A stretch of 64,000 nucleotides of DNA from positions 25,333 through 89,332 of the forward strand of contig CALUST010000008.1 in the NCBI GenBank assembly GCA_944323505.1, read 5' to 3'. Positions 1 to 6,523 of this stretch are shown in pieces (the first letter of the stretch is position 1; each line of letters opens with the position of its first letter). Both the position numbers and the translations under genes were made by a program. This stretch comes from an uncultured Bacteroidales bacterium. Lineage in GTDB: Bacteria; Bacteroidota; Bacteroidia; Bacteroidales; UBA932. The notes below the pieces were generated by a model. The model was not told where the DNA came from. It worked only from the letters and a program-made list of their open reading frames with translations, and did no database searches.

Positions 1-6
1 AATAAT

Positions 7-14
7 TATTTTTG
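7..14 (+). promoter_or_regulatory. -7 promoter element
   Basis: TATTTTTG matches the Bacteroidota -7 consensus TAnnTTTG and lies about 20 bases upstream of the first gene's ATG. The -33 element would fall outside the window. Promoter assignment is inference from the motif and position. Confidence 0.5.
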
Positions 15-34
15 GGAGATAAATAAAACCTCTA

Positions 35-964
35 ATGATGAAACCTACACTTTTGGTCTTGGCTGCCGGCATGGGCAGCCGTTACGGCGGATTGAAACAG
101 ATGGACGGTCTCGGTCCGAACGGAGAAACAATCATCGACTATTCAATTTACGATGCGGTACAGGCCGGCTTCGGCAAGGTTGTCTACATCGTAAGGGAAT
201 ATTTCAAACCTCAGTTCGAGGAACTTGTACAGAAGAAATACAGTCACGTGAAATGCACGGACGGCACTCCTCTCAAGTTTGAATTTGCCGTCCAGGAACT
301 TGACAAGATTCCTGCAGGAATGACATACAATCCTGAAAGGCAGAAGCCTTGGGGCACAGCCCATGCAGTACTCATGGCAAAGGACATTGTCAAGGAGCCG
401 TTTGCCGTCATCAACGGGGACGACTACTACGGCAAGGAGTCATTCGCCATCATCGCAGACTGGCTCAGGGCTCATGAGCATACAACAGGACATTACTGCA
501 TGGTAGGCTTCGAACTCGACCACACACTGTCCGAGTCCGGCGGAGTGTCAAGAGGTATCTGCTCGGCTGATGCAGGACATTTCCTCACCCATGTCGAGGA
601 ACATCACAACATCGCCAAGGCAGAGGACGGCAAAGTCTACGGGGACAACAGCAAGGGAGAGAAGGTAGAACTCGACGGAAAGGCCCTTGCCTCAATGAAC
701 ATGTGGGGCTTCACACCTGATTATTTCGAGAAGAGCGAAGCCATCTTCAGGGACTTCATCGAGAAGAACCGCAACGAACTCAAGGCTGAATTCTACATCC
801 CGTATGCAATCGACTGCATGATAAAGGACAATTCAGCCAGGACAGAACTCCTCTCGACCCCGTCACACTGGTTCGGAGTCACCTTCAAGGAGGACAGGCC
901 GGGAGTGGTAGCCAAGTTCCAGGAATTTGCCGACAAGGGCATCTATCCTTCCCCACTGTACTAG
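35..964 (+). CDS. NDP-sugar pyrophosphorylase-like nucleotidyltransferase
   Basis: This is a cytosolic nucleotidyltransferase of the sugar-1-phosphate uridylyl/guanylyltransferase fold, which joins an NTP to a sugar phosphate. The glycine-rich nucleotide-binding loop LVLAAGMGSRYGG lies at residues 6-18, followed by the conserved Lys-Gln and the metal-binding stretch VINGDDYYG near residue 130. At 309 aa it is a typical single-domain length. Two adjacent ATGs (35 and 38) are both possible starts. It is transcribed alone and closed by a strong terminator. The sugar substrate cannot be read from the sequence. It resembles the unassigned NDP-sugar pyrophosphorylases common in Bacteroidales rather than RmlA or GalU. 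Confidence 0.85.
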   Translation: MMKPTLLVLAAGMGSRYGGLKQMDGLGPNGETIIDYSIYDAVQAGFGKVVYIVREYFKPQFEELVQKKYSHVKCTDGTPLKFEFAVQELDKIPAGMTYNPERQKPWGTAHAVLMAKDIVKEPFAVINGDDYYGKESFAIIADWLRAHEHTTGHYCMVGFELDHTLSESGGVSRGICSADAGHFLTHVEEHHNIAKAEDGKVYGDNSKGEKVELDGKALASMNMWGFTPDYFEKSEAIFRDFIEKNRNELKAEFYIPYAIDCMIKDNSARTELLSTPSHWFGVTFKEDRPGVVAKFQEFADKGIYPSPLY

Positions 965-984
965 AATCACAAGAATCACATCAC

Positions 985-1023
985 GGGACTGACTGCGGCA
1001 CACCCCAGCCGGTCCCTTTTTTT
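985..1023 (+). terminator. Rho-independent terminator
   Basis: GGGACTG (985-991) pairs with CGGTCCC (1010-1016). An inner CTG/CAG extension strengthens the stem, and a run of seven T (1017-1023) follows. It closes the nucleotidyltransferase gene and leaves only 14 bases before the next ATG. Confidence 0.85.
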
Positions 1024-1037
1024 ATCCACGACAGCAG

Positions 1038-1958
1038 ATGGCACCTTTTTTTCAGAAGACAAGAAAGAAATCATACGACCTCTTTTCAGGCTACCAATAT
1101 TATCTGCCGGGAATATTGGGCACCATCATACTCATTCTCCTGCTGGCTGCAGGCAGTTTTCTGGGGGCGGCAGTGACAAGCGTCTTCACTATTTTCTTCG
1201 GGGCTGAGTCCGCCACGACCTACGGTATGCTGCTATCATATCCGGTGATGTTCGTTCCTCCTATGGTGTTCGCCTCATACATGAGCAGAAGAAATGAACT
1301 GTTCGACACGGGCTGCGCCCTGGACAGCACAAATTTCGGAAGAATCGGCGGATGGAAGATGGCCTTGATGGTCTCTGTGGTGACTTTGGCGGCAGGCTTT
1401 CTCATGGACCCTGTCAACGCAGCCATGCCTCCGATGCCCGAGAAACTCAAGGAACTGATGGACAACCTGGTATCAGACTCCCCAGTGTGGGTGTCACTGC
1501 TCTCTGTATCGGTCCTGGCTCCGATATTTGAGGAATGGCTGTGCAGAGGCATGATTCTCAGAGGGCTGCTGCAGAGGATGCACCCTGTATGGGCAATGGT
1601 CATCTCATCCTTCTGCTTTGCCGTCATCCACCTCAACCCGTGGCAGGCCGTCCCTGCGTTCGTCCTCGGGATGCTCTTCGCCTATGTCTATTACAAGACC
1701 GGCTCCCTCAGGCTCACAATGCTTATGCACTGCGTAAACAATACGTTTGCTGTCATTGCAGGACAGTCAGACAGGCTTAAGGACGTGGATTTCTACTTCC
1801 AGATAATGGAGAAGTGGCAGTACATCTCGCTCCTTGCCTGCTGTCTGATACTGATAGTCATCTTCGTGGACATCGTGTGGAAGAACATTCCGATGAATTC
1901 GGCAAGAGGCAATGCCGACCGTGTGGCTGCAGAAGACCTGCTCAGGAAGGAGGACTGA
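1038..1958 (+). CDS. CPBP family intramembrane metalloprotease
   Basis: A multi-pass inner-membrane protein of the CPBP/CAAX (Abi) protease family. The defining EExxxR motif is EEWLCR at residues 165-170. The second motif, FAVIHLNPW, and a third conserved histidine, MHCVNNTF, follow in order, as expected for the catalytic and metal ligands. Hydrophobic segments occur near residues 25-50, 65-80, 110-125, 150-165, 185-225 and 255-280. Members process prenylated or other membrane proteins, and in bacteria many are linked to bacteriocin maturation or immunity. No peptide-toxin gene is seen nearby, so the substrate is unknown. The ATG lies just after the upstream terminator, so its own promoter is not obvious. 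Confidence 0.85.
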   Translation: MAPFFQKTRKKSYDLFSGYQYYLPGILGTIILILLLAAGSFLGAAVTSVFTIFFGAESATTYGMLLSYPVMFVPPMVFASYMSRRNELFDTGCALDSTNFGRIGGWKMALMVSVVTLAAGFLMDPVNAAMPPMPEKLKELMDNLVSDSPVWVSLLSVSVLAPIFEEWLCRGMILRGLLQRMHPVWAMVISSFCFAVIHLNPWQAVPAFVLGMLFAYVYYKTGSLRLTMLMHCVNNTFAVIAGQSDRLKDVDFYFQIMEKWQYISLLACCLILIVIFVDIVWKNIPMNSARGNADRVAAEDLLRKED

Positions 1959-1970
1959 GTGCCTGAGGCA

Positions 1971-2762
1971 TCACAGCAGACTGCTGCACAATGCCTCGGC
2001 CTCCCGGAGTGACTGGAGTTTACCTACATCGACAAGATGCAGATTCCGGGCCTCCACTCCATATATGGGACAATCGGCGGCCACCTTGAGATAGAAGTCC
2101 ATTATCGGAAACCGCTCTCCGAGAGGGTCAATACCCAAGGCCTCCGCTTCCCTGTCATACCGGTCCATCACATCGAATATCCTGTCAGAGATGTGATGAA
2201 TCCCTGAAAATGCAAGCCTGCGGCAGGAGTCGGGATCAAGCCCGCGATAAGGTGTCCTCACCTCACCTGTCGATACATTCTGCCATCCGACAAGTCTCAT
2301 GTCCCTGTCAAAAAGCAGATAGCGGCTTGTCTTCCTGTCGCTTACAAGCAGGTTGGCGAGCGCGCCCTGACGACATTCTGAGGCAAACCACGCGAGGTCA
2401 AGATCAGAAATGATGTCTACGTTATGCACGAGGAAACTTCCATCTGCCATGCCGTGGCTCCCTTCCTCTTCAAGCCATTTTCTTGCATGGCGGATACCGC
2501 CTCCGGTCTCCCGCAGAAGATCCCTTTCGTCCGAAATGCTGACCTTCATACCGAAATTCCCTTCCTGCAAAAGATACTGCTCAATCATGTCGGCAAAATG
2601 ATGGACATTGACCACGATCTCGTCATAGCCGAAAGACTTCAGCCTCATCATCACGTGATACAGGAGCGGCTTCCCGCACAACGGGACAAGAGCCTTCGGA
2701 AGAGAGTCCGTAAGTGGTCTGAGTCTTGTGCCGAGACCTGCAGCGAATATCATTGCTTTCAT
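1971..2762 (-). CDS. MurU-like sugar-1-phosphate nucleotidyltransferase
   Basis: A nucleotidyltransferase of the NTP_transferase family with the full signature FAAGLGTRLRPLTDSLPKAL at residues 6-25 and a metal-binding acidic stretch VHNVDI near residue 112. The closest named type is MurU, which makes UDP-MurNAc from MurNAc-1-phosphate in cell-wall recycling. MurU works directly after the anomeric kinase AmgK, and an AmgK-like kinase gene lies 22 bases upstream in the same operon. At 263 aa it is somewhat longer than Pseudomonas MurU. The assignment rests on this pairing. A mannose- or glucose-1-phosphate transferase remains possible. It converges on the CPBP gene with a 12-base gap. Confidence 0.8.
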   Translation of the reverse strand: MKAMIFAAGLGTRLRPLTDSLPKALVPLCGKPLLYHVMMRLKSFGYDEIVVNVHHFADMIEQYLLQEGNFGMKVSISDERDLLRETGGGIRHARKWLEEEGSHGMADGSFLVHNVDIISDLDLAWFASECRQGALANLLVSDRKTSRYLLFDRDMRLVGWQNVSTGEVRTPYRGLDPDSCRRLAFSGIHHISDRIFDVMDRYDREAEALGIDPLGERFPIMDFYLKVAADCPIYGVEARNLHLVDVGKLQSLREAEALCSSLL

Positions 2763-2784
2763 AATGTACCCTTGTTGCCAATGT

Positions 2785-4266
2785 TCAAAGCTCCCTTGTC
2801 ACGCCCTGCTCCCTGTGCACCACAGTCACACGGACATCAAAGGCTGATGCTATATGCGCGGCTGTCCTCTCGGCGCAATATACCGAACGGTGCTGTCCTC
2901 CGGTACATCCGAAACATATCATCATGTGTGTGAAACCACGCTGCATAAATCTCTCCACATGGGCATCGGCAAGGTCCCATACATGTCCGAGAAATACAGG
3001 TACCTCCTCCTTGTCGGCAAAGAAATCAATCACTTCGGCATCCATGCCATTGTACTGCCGGTAATATTCGTATTTCCCCGGGTTCGGCAATGCCCTGCAG
3101 TCGAAGACATAACCGCCACCGTTCCCTGACGGGTCATCGGGGAGACCTTTCTTGTAGGAGAAACTGCACACAAGCACGTGAAGCCTGTGACTTTCATGAC
3201 CGTCGGAGGATTCAGTACCGGCAGGCGCCTGCTGTCCCTGATACTGCGGCAGCGAAGAGAGATCTCTCAGCAACGGCACAAGATAGGCATAACCGGCCGG
3301 AGGCTCTTCAAGAAGCCTGCGGAGATTGGCCATCGCATACGGTATGCTCTGCAGGAAATGCAGTTTCCTCTCGAAGTTGCCGCGGAATCCGTACGCCCCG
3401 AGCACCTGCAGCGTCCTGAACAGCACGAAAAGCCTGAGCCTCTCCTTGAACAGGCCCCTGTCAATCCGCGCATATTCTCCTGCGGCATCGAGCCACGCAT
3501 CAACAAGCCTGTCCTTCAGTCTTTCCGGATAACCCGCCTTCGCCTGCCAGACGAACGAGGCGACATCATAATACACCGGACCTTTTCTCCCCCCTTGGAA
3601 ATCTATGAAATACGGGACGCCGTCCTTGAGCATCACGTTGCGAGCCTGGAAGTCCCTGTACATGAACTGCCGGAAGTCTTCCGACATGAGGTCGGACGCG
3701 AAGAGTCCGAAATCCCTGTCAAGGGCGGACTCATTATATCCTATTCCTGACGGTTTCAGAAGACAGAATTTGAAATAATTGAGATCCGACATCACAAGCC
3801 TGCGGCCGAAAGCCGGTTCGGGATAGCAGAGGTTGAAATCAAGGCCTTCCGCTCCGGCATACTGGATCTCAGGCAGAGCAGAGACAGCCTCTGTCAGAAG
3901 AGATTCCTCGTCTTCGGAATACTCCCCTGCAGCCCGCCCCGATGACACTGCATCGAACAGGGAGATGTCTCCGAGGTCCTCCTGTATATATGACATCCCG
4001 TCCTGACTGACAGCGAACACTTCCGGGACATTCACACCCTTGCCCCTGAAATGTCTGTCCAAAGCAACAAACGCCGCATTCTCATTCCTGTCTGTCCCGG
4101 CGCAGCCAATATATGAGCCATGCCCGTCTGTCATACGGAAATACCTCCTGTTGCTGCCTGAAGTGGAGAGCGGTGTCATGCTTTCCGGCTCATGGCCGTA
4201 AAATGACTTGAAAAGGGATGCAAGGGCATCTTCTCCTGTCCTCAAAGTATCTTTATCAAATGTCAT
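2785..4266 (-). CDS. AmgK-like sugar kinase fused to RapZ C-terminal domain
   Basis: A two-domain protein. Residues 1 to about 335 form an aminoglycoside-phosphotransferase-like kinase: the catalytic loop reads YRDFQARN and the metal motif FIDFQGG, as in anomeric MurNAc/GlcNAc kinases of the AmgK type. Residues from about 360 to 493 match the C-terminal domain of RapZ, including SFSYKKGLP, FDCRALPNP and GCTGGQHRSVY near residue 453. In E. coli that domain binds glucosamine-6-phosphate and the GlmY/GlmZ RNAs. The RapZ P-loop kinase domain is absent. I chose the ATG at 4266, because the longer frame starts at a TTG (4293) that lies inside the gene's own -7 box. It sits directly upstream of the MurU-like gene. 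Function in amino-sugar recycling is inferred. Confidence 0.85.
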   Translation of the reverse strand: MTFDKDTLRTGEDALASLFKSFYGHEPESMTPLSTSGSNRRYFRMTDGHGSYIGCAGTDRNENAAFVALDRHFRGKGVNVPEVFAVSQDGMSYIQEDLGDISLFDAVSSGRAAGEYSEDEESLLTEAVSALPEIQYAGAEGLDFNLCYPEPAFGRRLVMSDLNYFKFCLLKPSGIGYNESALDRDFGLFASDLMSEDFRQFMYRDFQARNVMLKDGVPYFIDFQGGRKGPVYYDVASFVWQAKAGYPERLKDRLVDAWLDAAGEYARIDRGLFKERLRLFVLFRTLQVLGAYGFRGNFERKLHFLQSIPYAMANLRRLLEEPPAGYAYLVPLLRDLSSLPQYQGQQAPAGTESSDGHESHRLHVLVCSFSYKKGLPDDPSGNGGGYVFDCRALPNPGKYEYYRQYNGMDAEVIDFFADKEEVPVFLGHVWDLADAHVERFMQRGFTHMMICFGCTGGQHRSVYCAERTAAHIASAFDVRVTVVHREQGVTREL

Positions 4267-4290
4267 CTGTTTCAATTTTTGTCCGGAAGA

Positions 4291-4320
4291 CAAAATTACT
4301 AAGAAAAAAGACTACATTTG
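4291..4320. promoter_or_regulatory. divergent -7 boxes, kinase-RapZ / pncB
   Basis: TACATTTG (4313-4320, plus strand) faces pncB and would start RNA about 15 bases before its ATG at 4340. TAATTTTG on the minus strand (4298-4291) faces the kinase-RapZ gene and would start RNA about 19 bases before its ATG at 4266. Both match TAnnTTTG. The two cores are back to back, 14 bases apart. No clear -33 TTTG at the ideal distance was found for either. Confidence 0.6.
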
Positions 4321-4339
4321 TATAAATATATCTCTTATT

Positions 4340-5827
4340 ATGCTTGAAATCGCATATTGTTCCGACAAGTACCAATATACAATGGGAAAGTCATTCTATG
4401 AAAGCGGGATGAAAGACAAGACCGCCATCTTCAATCTTTTCTACAGGAAAGCCCCGGAGAACAACAACTGGGCAGTCGTGAGCGGCGTTGAGGAAGTGAT
4501 TGAAATGATAAGGAATCTGGGCACGATGCCTGAAGAGTTCTATGAGAAGTTCCTGCCTGGTGAGGAATATGCCGGATTCAGGAGGTATCTCTCGTCCATG
4601 AGATTCACCGGGAACGTCTACGCGATGAGAGAGGGAGAGATAGCGTTCCCTTCCCAACCTGTGATAATAGTAGAGGCCCCGATGATAGAGGCGCAGGTGC
4701 TTGAGACACCGATGCTCTGCATTATGAACCACCAGATGGCAGTGGCCACAAAGGCATCCAGAGTGTGCCGTGCCACCAACAGGCCGGTAAGCGAGTTCGG
4801 CTCCAGGCGGGCGCACGGGCCATGGGCGGCGACATACGGGGCCAAAGCAGCCATCATTGCCGGATGCAGCAACACATCAAACATCCTGACAGGAGTGATG
4901 TTCGGCTGCGGGTCCACAGGGACTATGGCCCACAGTTACGTGACATCTTTCGGATGCTCTGTCGAAGGCGAGTTCCATGCATTCGACACATACATCAAGA
5001 CCCATATAGGCGAGCCGCTGATTCTTCTGATAGATACATACGACTCCCTCAAATGCGGCATTCTGAATGCCATAAGGGCATACAAGGCCAACGGCATCGA
5101 CAATTCCTACGGGCCGGGGTACGGCATCAGGCTCGACAGCGGCGACCTCGCATACCTGTCATGCGAATGCCGGAAGATACTGGACAGGAACGGATTCGAC
5201 GGATGCCGGATCTTCGCGACCAACTCACTTGACGAGTATCTGATTTCAGACCTCGAACGGCAGGGCGCCTGCATTGACTCCTACGGTGTCGGGGACGCCA
5301 TCGCCACCAGCAAGGCCAACCCATGTTTCGGCAATGTCTACAAACTGGTGCAGATTGACGGCCAGCCTGTGCTCAAACGTTCTGAAGACAAGGCCAAACT
5401 GATCAATCCAGGGTTCCAGATTACATACAGGATCACGAAGAACAGCCCGGACAAAGGTGAAATCTTCAAGGCTGACGTCACCTGCCTGAGAGGAGATGAC
5501 CTTGCCCTCAAGATAGAGAACGGGGAGACATTCACCGTCTATGACGAGAACGACAGGTACAAGTTCAAGACCTTCGAGGCAGGGGAATATTCCGCCAAGC
5601 CTCTCCAGCACCAGGTCATCCGCAACGGGGAAAGATGCGTGCCGGAGCACACTCTCATGGAGAAGAAGGCCTACTACGACAACACTCTGAGGCATTTCAG
5701 CCCGAGCGAGAAAAGGCTCATCAATCCACATTATTATAAAGTGGACATATCGGACTCCCTTTATGACCTGAAGATGGAGATCATCAACAGGCTCACAAGG
5801 GAAATCAACGGATTCAATCTCAGATAA
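4340..5827 (+). CDS. pncB: nicotinate phosphoribosyltransferase
   Basis: This enzyme converts nicotinate, PRPP and ATP to nicotinate mononucleotide in the Preiss-Handler route of NAD salvage. The 495-aa protein begins LEIAYCSDKYQYTMGKSFYE, the usual NAPRTase opening with the Tyr-Gln-Tyr-Thr-Met pattern. It carries the PRPP/NaMN-binding stretches EFGSRRAHGP and the GIRLDSGDLAYLS loop typical of the family. I chose the ATG at 4340: it follows a -7 box by about 20 bases, and the longer frame to 4208 runs back across the divergent gene. It is followed after 2 bases by pncA, so the two steps from nicotinamide to NaMN are co-expressed. Confidence 0.95.
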   Translation: MLEIAYCSDKYQYTMGKSFYESGMKDKTAIFNLFYRKAPENNNWAVVSGVEEVIEMIRNLGTMPEEFYEKFLPGEEYAGFRRYLSSMRFTGNVYAMREGEIAFPSQPVIIVEAPMIEAQVLETPMLCIMNHQMAVATKASRVCRATNRPVSEFGSRRAHGPWAATYGAKAAIIAGCSNTSNILTGVMFGCGSTGTMAHSYVTSFGCSVEGEFHAFDTYIKTHIGEPLILLIDTYDSLKCGILNAIRAYKANGIDNSYGPGYGIRLDSGDLAYLSCECRKILDRNGFDGCRIFATNSLDEYLISDLERQGACIDSYGVGDAIATSKANPCFGNVYKLVQIDGQPVLKRSEDKAKLINPGFQITYRITKNSPDKGEIFKADVTCLRGDDLALKIENGETFTVYDENDRYKFKTFEAGEYSAKPLQHQVIRNGERCVPEHTLMEKKAYYDNTLRHFSPSEKRLINPHYYKVDISDSLYDLKMEIINRLTREINGFNLR

Positions 5828-5829
5828 CG

Positions 5830-6420
5830 ATGAAAAATTCTGCACTGGTAGTCGTGGACATGCTGTACGACTTCATTGACGGCTCCCTCGCATGTCACAA
5901 TTCAGAAAATGCTGTAAACGAGGCTGTCAGGTTCATCGACAGGATGACTTCAGGACAGGAGGGGGACGGAAATGAGGAGATACTTGACACATTCCCTATT
6001 CTTTTCGTATGTGACCATCACCCTTCAGATCATTCCTCATTCAGGGAATATGGAGGGACATGGCCTCCGCACTGCGTGGCAGGGACACATGGAGGGGCAA
6101 TCCATGAGGCGCTGCAGCCATACGCACAGGAGGAACTCACATTTCTGAAAGGATGTGACAGGGAGAGGGAGCAATACTCAGGTCTTGATGCAGTCAACGG
6201 TGCAGGACAGACTCTCGGGGACATCCTCTGCCTGCTCGATACCACCGATGTGTATGTGTGCGGGATAGCCACCGAATACTGCGTCCGGTCAACATGTGAG
6301 GACCTGATGAAGACAGGGATGAAAGTGCATCTCGTCTCTCCGGCTCTTGCCTACGTCGATGAGTCCGGACACCGCAAGGCTCTCAAGGAAATGGCTGCAG
6401 AAGGAATCTCCATAGAGTGA
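5830..6420 (+). CDS. pncA: nicotinamidase
   Basis: A cysteine hydrolase of the isochorismatase fold that deamidates nicotinamide to nicotinate, feeding the PncB reaction encoded 2 bases upstream. The catalytic triad is visible as Asp10 (VVDMLYDF), Lys107 (FLKGCD) and Cys151 (TEYCVRS). The metal-site cluster CDHHPSDHSSF and the GTWPPHCV segment are those of true nicotinamidases, not generic isochorismatases. The cis-peptide region GIATEYCV is intact. At 196 aa the length is normal. Translational coupling to pncB is likely from the 2-base gap. Confidence 0.93.
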   Translation: MKNSALVVVDMLYDFIDGSLACHNSENAVNEAVRFIDRMTSGQEGDGNEEILDTFPILFVCDHHPSDHSSFREYGGTWPPHCVAGTHGGAIHEALQPYAQEELTFLKGCDREREQYSGLDAVNGAGQTLGDILCLLDTTDVYVCGIATEYCVRSTCEDLMKTGMKVHLVSPALAYVDESGHRKALKEMAAEGISIE

Positions 6421-6483
6421 CATCCCGGCAGACCCGTGATGGCTGCCTATCAGCCTTGGCAATGCACTGGCGACACCCCTCAT

Positions 6484-6514
6484 TTTGAATTTTGCCTAAT
6501 TATCCGTACCTTTG
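6484..6514 (+). promoter_or_regulatory. consensus Bacteroidota promoter for the porin gene
   Basis: TTTG (6484-6487), a 19-base spacer, and TACCTTTG (6507-6514) give a full -33/-7 match, the best in the window. RNA would start near 6519-6521, only a few bases before the first usable ATG at 6524. The transcript would therefore be leaderless or nearly so, unless translation starts at the GTG at 6533. Confidence 0.75.
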
Positions 6515-6523
6515 CAGGTTCGT

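Noticed and set aside
4267-4293. TTG start of the kinase-RapZ gene
   Set aside because: The TTG is the last three bases of the gene's own -7 box TAATTTTG.
4208-4339. N-terminal extension of pncB
   Set aside because: It runs back across the divergent promoters and into the kinase-RapZ gene. The family start and the -7 box support the ATG at 4340.
5246-5845. 199-codon frame antisense to pncB
   Set aside because: A shadow of a strongly conserved enzyme gene; no family features.
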